In this document: positions 44,601 through 57,008 of the stretch, in pieces
How positions within the stretch are numbered: the first letter of the stretch is position 1
Layout of the letters: every line of letters begins with the position of its first letter
Assembly: GCA_014773175.1 (NCBI GenBank)
Contig: VXCM01001551.1
Location: 23,501 to 87,500 of the forward strand
Source: Lucifuga dentata
Taxonomy: Eukaryota > Chordata > Actinopteri > Ophidiiformes > Bythitidae
Reading direction: 5' to 3'
Length of the DNA: 64,000 bases
Translations under genes and position numbers: made by a program
Notes under the pieces: model-generated
What the model was told of the DNA's origin: nothing
The model's input: only the letters and a program-made list of their open reading frames with translations
Database searches by the model: none

Positions 44601-45365
44601 TGTCACACACGGCGGCACCAACGGCCTGTACGAGGCTGTCTATCATGCCGTGCCATTGGTTGGAATTCCACTGTTTGCTGACCAACCAGACAACGTCGCT
44701 CGTTTGACTCGCCTCGGCGCAGCCGTCTCCCTCGACTTCAACCACATGACGTCTGAGGACCTGATTGAGGCCCTGCAGGCCGTCACCAGCGACCCAGCGT
44801 AAGTATGAGGCCGAGAGATTATGTCACAGCGAACAACGAGGTGAAAGGCAGGAAATGAATTAAACTGACTATGTTTAGTTATAAGTAATGTTTAATCAGA
44901 CTTTTATTGCACCGTTGAATCTTTTTTTTTAACATTTCTGTTACTTTATTTTCTTGATAATATTTTATTTATGATAATATTGTGTTGGTAGAAATGGCGT
45001 TATGTTTTTCCCATCATGCACAGCTATAAGTCCAGTGTGCAGCGTCTGTCCATGCTGCACCGCGACCGCCCGATGACGCCGCTGGACACCGCTGTCTTCT
45101 GGGTTGAGTTTGTGATGCGACACGGTGGTGCTCGACACCTTTGGCTCGCGTCACATGACCTTAACTGGTTTCAGTACTACAGCTTGGACACTGGTGCCAC
45201 CCTGCTGGCAGCCATGCTGGCTGCTGCCGCGCTNTTCAGTACTACAGCTTGGACACTGGTGCCACCCTGCTGGCAGCCATGCTGGCTGCTGCCGCGCTTT
45301 GCTGGCGGAGCGCCAGCTGCTGCCTGCGGCGCTGCAGGAGAGGACGGAGAGAAAAAACAGACTGA
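41688..45365 (+). CDS. UDP-glucuronosyltransferase, UGT2-type
   Basis: ER membrane enzyme that conjugates glucuronic acid to lipophilic substrates. Exons: 41688-41936 (signal peptide, start of acceptor domain), 42675-43164, 43302-43450, 43721-43852, 44259-44346, 44579-44798 and 45024-45365. Sizes 149, 132, 88 and 220 bp for exons 3-6 fit the UGT2 layout as I remember it. Seen: an MKTF start with a Leu-rich signal peptide, [19 protein letters not shown] and [11 protein letters not shown] of the UDP-sugar-binding signature, [11 protein letters not shown], a C-terminal membrane segment and a basic tail ending RREKTD. Oddities: the usual single first exon is split by an intron containing a MITE (42141-42585), and intron 3 uses a GC donor (43451). 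The N at 45234 sits between two 64-bp copies (45170-45233, 45235-45298); ignoring one copy keeps the frame open to the TGA. The neighbour ythdc1 fits the human 4q13 UGT2 region. The subfamily (2A or 2B) cannot be decided. Confidence 0.9.
42141..42585. mobile_element. MITE-like element inside the UGT first-exon intron
   Basis: Terminal inverted repeats of about 30 bp: left TAAAGTCTGGTGTATACTTC, right (reverse-complement) TAAAGCCTGGTTATACGTCA, each continuing into GTTAACTAC. Length 445 bp, no coding capacity. Resembles the TAAAGNCTGGT..TATAC class of fish non-autonomous DNA elements. Target-site duplication not clear. Confidence 0.7.
44355..44562. repeat. cluster of TTTCA(A/G/C)AATAAAA motif in UGT intron
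   Basis: Five degenerate copies (about 44366, 44393, 44421, 44468, 44544) within 200 bp between two coding exons. Confidence 0.7.
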
Positions 45366-45799
45366 GAATTAATGGATTCATCATGTGACTTTATCATCCT
45401 GATTGATTTGTAGCAGCTGATCAATGACTGCATGAAAATCAGCCAATCACGAACAAGAAATCAAAAGCTGAAAGTAAACAATAAACACAATAAAAGATGA
45501 CAGTGTTACCATGACGACAGAGAAATCTTTAGTCTGCCTTAATAAAGAGGCATTTCTGCATTTTTCATCTTTCCAGAGTTTGACTTTAATAAGACTAAAA
45601 AATAATCAAAAACTACAGAAAGAAAAAATCAGAAGTAGGAATGAAAACATTGACAGCAGCTTCTGTGTGTTTCTGATGTCATTTGTTTTATGTATTTATC
45701 TTAAAACTTCTCACGGGATGATAAAGATTTGAACTTTTCATATTTTATCCTTAACTTTGGGAATTAGCTTCCATGTTACTGAGTTCTGTGGAGTTTCAA

Positions 45800-46080
45800 A
45801 GAAAAAGTCCAAGAGGTAAATATTAGAATTGTGTTTCCTACCTTCCAGAATGTCATTAATTTCAGTTCATTCAGTACAACATAAAAATCAGCTTTCGAGA
45901 CGTGAAACATGCTGAGATAAATAATCATCACAGAGAACATGTCGTTATTTTTTGTTGGTTATTTAACTGATCCAACAGAAGAAAATGTGTCTCCACCAGG
46001 AAATATTGTCCCAACAGAAGCCGGTTACTGAGAAACACGCCTTTCATTTTGTCTTCACATGGAAAACAATGAATTTTATA
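45800..46080. mobile_element. palindromic MITE, reversed decayed fragment
   Basis: Reverse-orientation copy of the internal block (CTACCTTCCAGAATGTCATT, AAATAATCATCACAGAGAAC, GATCCAACA) seen in the copies at 24.9, 50.1 and 61.2 kb. Confidence 0.55.
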
Positions 46081-46508
46081 TCATAAGAACATCTGATTTT
46101 GAAAAATTATGGATGTGGAAAAATATGAAAAAGTTTTATATTTTGTAAAATGGTTTCAGTAACTTAACAGTATCAGAGACTCCACTTTATCTGTATATGA
46201 TGATGTCATCAATATGATGATGTCAGCATTAATATGATGACGCTCTCTGGAAACAGAAATGGAGGGCATGCTACATATATCAGACATGCTGATGTGTGTT
46301 TATGTCAAACAGACGTGTTAGTGTGTGATAACAGGCTCCTGTTACAGCAGCAAAACTCCAACTCCACCTGCTTCTCCTCCGTGATTAACCGATGAACATA
46401 CGTGTCCTGATGGAGAGATAAACGCCCACACAACATATCAGATGTTTCTCTCTGCATGTGAAAGTTTTAACCACTGAGCAGATTTAAATACTTCTCTCAT
46501 CTTAGTCC

Positions 46509-46550
46509 ATGAAGCGTTTTCTTTACATGTGTAGCTGCATCCTGCTGCTA
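46509..46550 (+). other. possible orphan signal-peptide exon
   Basis: An ATG opens a short hydrophobic leader (MKRFLYMCSCILLLQVK) that runs into a GTAAAAG donor-like site. It resembles the leader exons of secreted or immunoglobulin-family receptor genes in fish. No following exon was found before ythdc1 on the opposite strand, so it may be chance or a relic. Confidence 0.15.
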
Positions 46551-47645
46551 CAGGTCAAAGGTAAAAGCATGTAAATACAGGTATCAGATATGAGCCACTT
46601 AAAAAAGAAAACGTAAATAAACTGAACTAGACAGAAGATCAGAATTGAGCATCAGGACGTGTGGCATCAATCAGCCTGAGCAACGTGTCTGATTGGTTAA
46701 AGTTTAGAAAGAAAAGCAGACACTGTTTGAAATGTTTTCAGGCTTTTATTTTGTAAAAAAAAAAAACACAAGATCTGCAACTTCCTTCAGTCAAACATGA
46801 AACAAAAATTATTCAAATTTTATTTAGAAAACAAGGTGAAAAACTTGAAAAACTAATCACTGATTGGTCAGTCGTCTGCTGGGGAGGCGTGGTCACCACA
46901 ATCACAACAAATCACAATGAAGCAATAAGAAAGTTAATCTGGAGAGTTTGACTAGTTTTTACCAGCAGGGGGCGACACGAGCACGTTTACACACTTACAG
47001 TACCCAACCTTATTGCACACGTGTGTACAAGTGATCAAAGCTTTAAAATATTGTGAATCATTTTAAAATGTTTAACGACACAAACAAAAACAAAATATTT
47101 TGGTACATAAACAAAAAACTTCAGTTTTACTTCAAAATGTCCTAAACTTTAAAATGTAAAACTCTAAACTTTGTCATTTAACAGGATTTATTTTATCATA
47201 TTTGATGTTGAAACTAAGAATAACTCAGAAGACAAAGAAGCGAAATAATGAGTGAAAAACGAGAGGAAGAACAACAGGAAATCAAAGATTTTCAGCTGAA
47301 AATCAAATAGTTTGGATGTTTTGTTTAAAGGTAAAATTTGATGAAGATTTTAATTAAAATTTTAGTTTAAACATTTTTTGACTGAATTTCTGCAGTTTCT
47401 TTTTTTACATAAACACTGAAGATATTTTTATGCATTTCCTGTTTTCTGATTTCAGAATAAAAGGACAAATGAAATAGTTGTTTGTTCTGACAGAAACGAG
47501 CAGCAGAAGTTTGTCTTTTTACGTCTCTTTAATATTTTCATACATACAATGACAAAAACTCCAGACTTTCAAAATAAAAGCCCTTCCAAGCTAAGCATTT
47601 GGACATTTTTCTTCCAAAAACAGCAACAACAAAAAAAAAAAAAAN

Positions 47646-50600
47646 CGGGCCGCCGCGCTCACGTTCTCGCTGCCGCTCACGCTCACGACGGCTACTAACC
47701 ACCGCCTGCGTCCGCCTCAGGAAGTCGTCCACACGCATGTCATAGTCATGCTGTAAAAAGACACAAACATGTAAAACAGGACATGTCAAGTTTATTTACA
47801 CTCTAGGGCAATTCAAAGTGGTTAACATGAAAAATACAGTAAAAACTTCAAAACAGGAAGACGACTGGATCTGTGTGTGGTCTGTCAGATACCTGGTGGT
47901 TTTGGGGGTGTGGTTTGTTAGATGCCTGGTGGTTTTGGGGGGTGTGGTCTGTTAGATACCTGATGGGTTTTTTNTGGTGGTTTTGGGGGTGTGGTTTGTT
48001 AGATGCCTGGTGGTTTTGGGGGTGTGGTTTAGGTGCAACAGAGATTCAAGAAGTGAGGACCCAGAAATGAGCCCTGAGGGACTTCATGTGTCCTGCTGAC
48101 CTGCTCAGATACTGTAAACGTGGCTAACATGCTAATGTTAGCATAGTGTTAGCGCTGAGCTCATAGTGCAGCTGAAGCTGATGGAGTTTGCTCGTTATTT
48201 CGGGCATCTTGTCATGAAGTGCAACCTTTGACCTGCTGGTGGCGCTAAAATCAGAGGATCACCAAAGTCATCCTCTGAATGACTTTCAGTTTCATCATAC
48301 AAAAACATAAAAACTTTTTTACCGGGCTGGAGTTGAAGGACCTCTGGGGGGCGGAGCGTTGCTTGTCTCTGAAACGAGGGGGCGGAGCCTCATGTGGGGG
48401 CAGGNCGGCTGTTCCACACCCGGATACGCCCCCTGCTGGAAAAAGATGAAGTTTATCGTAAAAAACACAATATGCAGGAACAAACATCCAACTGTTCATT
48501 TAACAAAACTAAAATATATTTAAGAACAAATACATAAAGTACCATTTAAAATGTAAACTTTAATATTTCCATTTTATTTTTCCAACTTGCTGATTATAAA
48601 CAGGATTCACAGATAAACAGAAAGTGGTATTAGAAAGTCGACATATTTGTTTTGTGCAGCTTGCTGCTGTAAAAAGTGTTTTTAAGGGACGTACCAAAGC
48701 CTGCCACGGAGCGGGGGGGCCCACACTGTGATGGTAGTCCCTCATGTAGTCATTATACGACTGTAAACAAACAAACAGCTTCAACTCAGGCTAACATGCT
48801 AATGTGCTAACACTTCACTGTAGGTATAGATGTTAAACTGAAGCTAACATGCTAATGAGTTAACAGCGTTGAACTCATCTCACCCCGTTCAGGAAAACGT
48901 CGCGTCGCACGCCTGAGAATCTCCTGTTGAACAAGAAGAAAATCATGACATCACTTCTCAGTTTTTCAGATTTTTTTCATTGTCTCATTTGAATATCCTG
49001 CAGTTTATAAAAGTTAATTTTTACAGTCAACTTCCTCTCATCTCCAAACGCTTCCATGGATTCCAAAATAAAAGCTTTTCTGGTTCACTAAAACTCTGAT
49101 TCCAAATTGAAAGGTTTGATATTTTAAAAAGCTGTTATATAACAGTTAGACGTTGTCATAGCTCCGCCTCCTTCAGGTACAGACTCTCACCTGTCCACCG
49201 TCTGGTTACGAAGATCCTGGATGAAGCCTGAGAACCAGAACATTCTGTTAAATTGAGCTTCAACAGTTTAGCAGCAGAAACTTCATCATCACTTTTACAC
49301 TGAAACACAAAAACTACAACAATTACATCACAAAAAAAAAAAAATATATATATTTACATCCAGAAATCAACAAAAACCACCAAACTCTAAATCCAGAACA
49401 CTTACCCACAAATCAAACTGACACTTCAATTTAACTGATGAACACAAAATGCTGTTGTTTCTAAAATTTACACAAATCAGAGCAGAAAGTGGCTGACAGG
49501 AAGTAAAGGCTGTTTTTTTGTTTTTTTACCACCTGCTCGCTGGCTGAAGTCAGGTGGGCAGTCGGCCCGCGCTCGCTTCCTGCCGTGGAGGTNCCTGCTC
49601 GCTGGCTGAAGTCAGGTGGGCAGTCGGCCCGCGCTCGCTTCCTGCCGTGGAGGTCGTACTCTTCAGGGCGACGCCTACATGAACAGGTGGACAAGTCAGA
49701 CACGCCCACATGTACATCAAAGCACTCTCTCTCTCACTCACACACACATGCTATACACACACTACACACGCACGCACACACACATGCACGCACACACACG
49801 CACACACCCATGCGCATGCACACACACTCACTCTCTCTCTCTCACACACACACACACACNTCTCACTCACACACACATGCTATACACACACTACACACGC
49901 ACGCACACACACATGCACGCACACACACGCACACACCCATGCGCATGCACACACACTCACTCTCTCTCTCTCACACACACACACACACGCAGACAGTAAA
50001 GCTAGCATGAGAGTGTGTGTGTGTGTGTGTGTGTGTTTTTCACCCTAAATGTTTTTCCATAACCTTCAGTAAAGATTATGCTCAACTTTAAAGGACCATA
50101 TCAGTGATTTAGCATGTTTAAGCCAATAAATACAAATTACATACGTTACGTGACATTTTCTAAAACATAAAACTATTTTAATTTTGCTGTTATTTTACCA
50201 AAATCCTCTAAACTTTCAAAGCAAAACGTTCAGGTGATACACACATTAACATTCAATGTTTCACCTGCTAACACACGTGTTCACATGTAGAAGGCACGGG
50301 TCAGTTTATTTCTTGGTGAAAGCCGTTTACTCCTGGGACTATTTTCCCTGGCGGAGGAATACATTTTCTTCTGTGCAGCTCCATGTTGAACCAGTTAAAT
50401 AAAGTACTGACAAAAAAATAACGTTTTGTTCTCTGTGATATTTATGTCAGCACGTTTCATGTCTACAGTACTGTAATTTGTATGTTGTACTGGAATGAAC
50501 TGAAGCTAATGACAGTCTGGAAGGTAGGAACAACAATTCTAATATTTACTGCTGCAATAGTTTGTTTACAAAATGTTTGGCAGCAGCATAACACGTACGT

Positions 50601-53600
50601 AGGTTGTATTTATTGGGCTCAAACATGCAAAACCACCGGTATGGTCCTTTAAGGTCAAGCACAATGATGAGCTGTGTGTGTGTGTTCCTCACTGAAGCCG
50701 AGTTTGGCCCTTTGTTTGAAAGGTTCTCAATCCTGGTTCGGAGGACCCTCAACGGTCCATCTGTTCCTGCTCCACACACCTGAGCTGCAGCAGGTAAACA
50801 CACCTGTCCAGGTGAGTGAAGCAGGAACAGACGGATGAAATCTGATTCCTCTAAATGCTTTTCATTTTTCAGTGAAAATGCTGACATGTTATAACCTAAA
50901 AGCTATGATCAGAAAAGTTGCTACATACAGAGAAGGTGACAGGAAGTAGTAGAAGAAGAAGAAGCCTGTGGAGGAAAACATACCGCTGTGTGGGGGAGGG
51001 GCTGTTTGTTACAAAACACAGTTCCTCTCCTCAGTCCTTTCTGCTCTTTGCTGCTACAAACTCAAGAGGGGGAGGGGTGGTGATGATGATGATGGTGGTG
51101 CAGTCCCGTCAATCAACACACAAAGCCCTGCCCCTTCCTAAGCCCCTCCTTCTACCTCCACACCAGCAACAGTCCTTCAAAATAAAAGACCCCCTCCTCC
51201 TCCTCTGATGCTTCAGTCCATTTTGCATTTGTTTCTTTTCTTTGATGCCTCCCCCCCCCCCCCNCACTCTAACAGTCCTGATTGACAGAGTGTGTGTGTG
51301 TGTAGGTGTGGGGAGGGGGGTCACTGTTCATTCTTTGGGAGGGGGCCATTATTACCTTAGTCCATGAAGGGGCTTTTATTTTTTAAACAGTCCATTCTTT
51401 TTCCTTTACTTTTAGATGAATTTACCTTATTTGGTGATATCAGGAAGCCCTGCCCCCTGCAACATGTAACCCCAGCTCATTCCAAAAGTCCACGGGCCAC
51501 GCCCCCTCTCCAAACCCTTCCCCTCAGAAAACCAGACCAAGTCCAGCGGATTGTTTTTCCACTCATGCTCTTATTTTGGTGCATGTCTACCTCCCTCGCC
51601 CCTCCTTCCTCTCCCGCCCCNCCTCCTCCTTTAGTCCAGCCAGTGAGGCTTGTCCTTTTCTGCTCTTATTTTGAAAGGGGAAGCCACAGTCCCAGCTAAT
51701 CAAACATTAAAAATATTTTTTATTCCCCAAAGGATGAAACTCCTGCAGAGAAAAAAGAACTTCAAAGGAGAAATTTAGCAAACAACAAAGTTTGAGAAAA
51801 TTCTACCTGATTTCACTTTAAAAGATAAATAATGGAAAACTCTTAAGAAGAATTATTCAGAGCTCCTTTCTGTTTGACTTCATCTTAGCATTAGCATAGC
51901 GCATGGCTAAGCTAGCACCCCCCNCCCCCCCCCCCGAGTTTTATAGACCAAGATGGCTGACAGAGCGCTGTTGCTCGGGTGGAAAACTCCAGACTGGAAA
52001 ATGAAAAACCACCACGTGACCACGCTAGCCGCCATCTAGTGGCCGTGGCCGTCTCCATGCTGCAGCAGCAGGTGGCGCTGTGGAGCCATAACGAGAACAA
52101 GCAGGAGGAGGAGCTCGGTGATTGGCTAACCTTCCCAGGTCGCGGTGCGGCGGTCGGCCACGAGGTCGTGGTTCTGATGGTGTCCTGCGTTTGTGACGCA
52201 CGCGGCGTGCCACCTGGTGAACATCCACGCTCTCATCCAATGGGAAGAGGGCGCAGAGCTGAGCACCGACATCCGGCTGTATCTCCTGAAAAAAAGAATA
52301 AAGTATTAAAGCATTTAAGTTTTATAACAAAATTTAATAAAAACAAATACTCAGCAAGTCAATGTGTTCAAAAACAAATTTTACAAAATAAATTTTAACA
52401 TTTACAAAGAGGCAAAACATAAAAACGCTGGAAGAGAGAAAACTTTAATGATTCTTTCATAAATTACAAACAAAAAGAATTTCATTAAAACATCTTTTAA
52501 TTGTTGATGAAGAAAAGATGAATCAGTTTATTAAATTCTTACTGACCTGTCCGTCACGTCCAATCTTGACAGGTTTGTGTTCGTTCCAGGGGTTGGACAG
52601 GTGAGCCGTCTTCGTGAATGGAAGCTCCCGCCTGCAAAATATCCACATATCAGCCATACCAACACGTAAACGCTGTCATATATGTTTCATATGATTCAGT
52701 GTTTGTGCACAGCAGGAGGCAGCAATGTTAACGATGTTAACGATGATAACGATGTTGATGATAAAGATGTTAACGATGTTAACGATGATAACGATGTTGA
52801 TGATAAAGATGTTAACGATGTTAACGATGATAACGATGTTGATGATAATGATGTTAATGGTGATAACGATGATAACGATGGTTATGATGGTAACGATGAA
52901 CTCAACTGAATCTGTATATCAAAAAATAAACTGTTAAAACTAAATAAATTAATACAAAAATCTGCTTAAGCAGAGACCTTTAACATTAAAACATCAGACT
53001 GTTTACCTGCAGAGCCAGTCGATCTTGAAGACTCCGCCCAGCATTTTGGCGTTCATGCCGGCAGGAAGAACCCAGTGTATCGGAGAGCCGCCATGATGAG
53101 ACTCAGACGCCAAACGAGCAAAGCCTAAGACGAGAAGGATAAACAAATTAAAGTCAAAACTACACACGGGAAAAATATTACATGTTAAAACTACACACGG
53201 GAAAAATATTACATGTTAAAACTACACACGGGAAAAACAGTAAAAAGCCATGAAGATTAAAAAAATATTTTTATTTAAAGGCAAAGAATGAGATTGATTT
53301 AACGTTTTCCAATATTCCGTGAGCTGATCATTTGACAGGAAGTGGGATTTTTTTTACCTTGGAATTTCCCGCTCTCTCGCACAGAGAAGATGAGGACGAC
53401 GCTTCGCGCAGAGCGAAACGCCGCGTTCAGCTTCTTCTCGTTTACCGGAAGAGTCGACCACACGCCCTGAAGATAAACATGATATTATAATGACCTTTTA
53501 TAACACTGATAATAACACCTGAATTATTACACTTCCTGTACGTTTCCAGCTGTTTTAGTAAAACTAAACATGCACCAAAAGATTCTAATCAGACATTTCA

Positions 53601-55345
53601 TGAAGTTTATCATGTTTCTGACGTTGATTCTCTGAGTCTGAAGACTGGAAATGGCCAAATCATACGCCAACGTGTAGCGTGTAACGTGTAGCATGTAAAC
53701 GTACCTTGGCTTTAGCCAGCGACACGTTCTCATGGTTGTTGCTCTTGATGAGGAAGAAGCGAGCGTCTCGCAGGATGTAACGCAGCTTACTGGTGGGATC
53801 TGAAACAGGGACGAGATGTAATCTGATGTAAGTAATCAGACTGACATCATAAATCCAGACGGGAGTCAGACGAGACCATAACACGCAGCACACACACACA
53901 CACACACACATTCACAGTGTGTGTAAACTTGCAGAGTTTATTTTAAAGGACCATACCGGCGATTTTGCATGTTTGAGCCCCATAAATACAACCTGCTGTA
54001 CATACGTGTTACACTGCTGACAACCATTTTCCAAAACATAAAACTGTATTTTAGTCTTCCTGTTATTTTTTCCAAAATCTCTTAATCTTTCAAAATCAAA
54101 TGTTCTGGTGATAAACTCACCTTAAAACGTAATGTTTCTTTCGTCTTCTGCTTGAACCAAACGTAGGAAAAACTATTCTAATACTTGTTGTCGTAACATA
54201 TGTTGGAAAATGGTTGGCAGTAATTATCATGTATGCTGGTAGTATTTATTAGTATTTACTGAGCTTAAACATGCAAAATCACTGTTATGCTCCTTTAATG
54301 CTAAATGATTTGTTGCTGCTAATGACAACTTAGCTTCTTAAGCTAACAAAATGGCCGCCTTACTCTCCATCCCTTTGCGAACAGCTCGAACAGATGATGA
54401 CAGCTTCTCCCGCTTCTTCTCAGAACCTTTCAAAATAAAAGCACACAGACAAACAGAGGGTGCTATTGTTAGCTTAGCTGCAGGTCAGAATTTATAGCCT
54501 GACGATTTAATAATGTGTGTTTAAAAAATGGTTTATTTAGGAATGATAAATAAATAAAATCACATAGGGGTCACGTCCACGTCACCTGAGGTCACATGAC
54601 CTGAGGTCACATCACCCGAGGTCACGTCACCTGAGGTCACATGACCTGAGGTCAGACCCGATCACNACCTGAGGTCACATCACCCGAGGTCACGTCACCT
54701 GAGGTCACATGACCTGAGGTCAGACCCGATCACATGTTGAATTTGCTGGTCGTAAACACGTGATCAGGTGACTTCTTCAGTCTGACGGCATTAATGTTGC
54801 AGCTCATCGTGTTTGATGACATTAAACTCCATCTGTTCATGTTCCTGAAAAAGAAGCTAACCCAGACAAACTTCGCTGACCTCTGACCCTGCTGAACAGA
54901 CATTCTGTGCTCGTTTGGCTCAATAAGAATCATGAGGGGACATTGTGTTTCAGAATCTGAGCTTTATGTTTATAGCTCATAGATGTTTCAGGAAGCTCAC
55001 AGACGTCAGAAAACGATTTTATATTTGACCTTTAAAAAACGGATAATATTACAAACAAACTGAGAAAACATCTGACTTTTTGAAGCTAACTCAAAATGAC
55101 TGAATGAACTGAACTCCTTTTTGATTTGGGTCTTACCTGAGGCATCGGAGGCGGAGCCTGAGCGCGCTGTCTCGCCGTCTGAGAAGCTGATGGAGGAGGC
55201 GGAGCGCGAGTCGCCGGCCTCGCTGCGTGTGTCGTAGTCATTCCCTTCACCACCACGCCGCTCATACTCCTCTTCCTCCTCTTCTTCATCTTCCTCCTTC
55301 TCTCCCTCCTCCTCCTCATCTTCCTCCTCCTCCTCCTCCATGCCT

Positions 55346-55376
<31 letters not shown>

Positions 55377-56971
55377 GTTCTTCCTCTTCCTCCTCCTCTA
55401 TGTGTGAGGCAGCAGGGGAGGAGCTTCCTGTACCGTGCTCCGAGCCATACTCCGCTGCAGCCTCCTCATCTGATTGGTTGTCCTCGTTGGGGGAGGGGCT
55501 GGGTNCCGAGCCATACTCCGCTGCAGCCTCCTCATCTGATTGGTTGTCCTCGTTGGGGGAGGGGCTGGGTCGCCGCTCATCACGGCGAAGCTTCTGCAGA
55601 GAGAAAGAATGTATATGATTGGCTGTTAAAATCTGTCCGATCCGTCCATTCCAGAAGCTGTGAGATATTTCCAAAATAAAAGCTCCACATGTCCCTCATG
55701 TTAGTTGCTGCTTAGCTGAGTTAGCTTAGCCAAGTTTAACTGCTGAAAGTGTTAAAATTTAATCTTATTCTTTCTTTTTCCCCCACTTTATTTATTGAGT
55801 TTTGCGACAAAATAAATGAACAGCGTATAAAGCGAATATCATGACACGAATAAGTAGAACAGAAGAAATGAATAAGCAAATAAATAATGAACGGAAACAA
55901 CAAAAGCTTTTAATGTGACTTTGTCACAAAGTGCTGCAACAGAACATCCATCCAGTCTGTACGTATGATCTGCATTATCATACGGTGAGTTTCTGTTCCA
56001 AATAAACTCACGGATGAGATCGTCCACGCTGTGAAAAGAGCACGGAGAAAGAAAACGTGGCATGTTTAAATGTTCACATGTTCCTTTAAGGATGCTGACT
56101 TTGTTCTCTGTAGACTCAGCGACAAATAAAACTAAAACCACACAAACAACAAAAACTACAGTTTGCAGAGTCAAAGTGAAACTCCAGCTTCACAGTTTCA
56201 GCATTCAGGAAAATGAATTATGAAATGCTGTCATGTCTCAACTCCTCACATTAACGCCGCTTTTAACATTGTTCTTCCGCAGTCAGAGGAAAGGAGGAGA
56301 AAAGAGCTGAAAGCTGCTGGAGCTCATAAAGTTCCCGTACATGAAGTCATTAGCATAGTGGTTAGCGTTGGTACCTGGCTCGGGCCTTCCAGCGCCCTCT
56401 GGGAGTCTCTGCGGCGTGCGTCCTCTCCTCCGTGGCTCCTAGGCGCCTCTCGGGCTCCTCCTCTTCTCCCTTTTCGATCCTCATAATAATCGTGGCGGTA
56501 GCCGCCGCTGGCGGTGGCGTGGCGGACCCGCGGACTAGATGCAGCTGTTTTTTTGGATGATGATGATGAGGAAGGAGCGAGCCCAGGGCCTCTCTTATTG
56601 GTGGAGGAGGGTCTAGTGGGGGCGTGGCCTGAAGAGGAGCGGAGCCTCTTCAGGTCCTGGCTGTCAGAGTGGTCACTCTTCCTTTTTGTACCTGTTGAAA
56701 AAGAAAACATCTCAACACTGAACTCTGACCTCTCAGCCTTCCTTTGAAGTATTATTAGCAGTAGTACTGAAGTATTATTTTTAAGCAGCAGTATTGAAAT
56801 ATTATTTGGTACCTTTCTTGTCGCTGATGTCGCGCTCGCTCTCCGGGTTGTAAAGCTCATCGTCCTGATCAGGAGCTTCTGTCAGAATATCTTCTAGAAC
56901 ATTCAGCTCTCCATCTGAAACGACCAATCAACACAAAGAAAACAGTGACCTCAACACGCTTCAAACAGCTC

Positions 56972-57008
<37 letters not shown>

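Larger units (their letters stand above)
45366..47645. other. convergent intergenic region, UGT to ythdc1
   Basis: Both genes point into this interval, so it holds their 3'UTRs; AATAAA signals follow the UGT stop near 45480. It contains a reversed, decayed copy of the palindromic MITE (about 45800-46080), a possible orphan leader-peptide exon at 46509-46550, AT-rich DNA, two dispersed-motif copies (about 47454, 47570) and the A-run/N at 47645 that cuts ythdc1. Confidence 0.5.

Noticed and set aside
55227..55679. Pro/Ser-rich plus-strand ORF
   Set aside because: Antisense of the Glu-rich ythdc1 exon.
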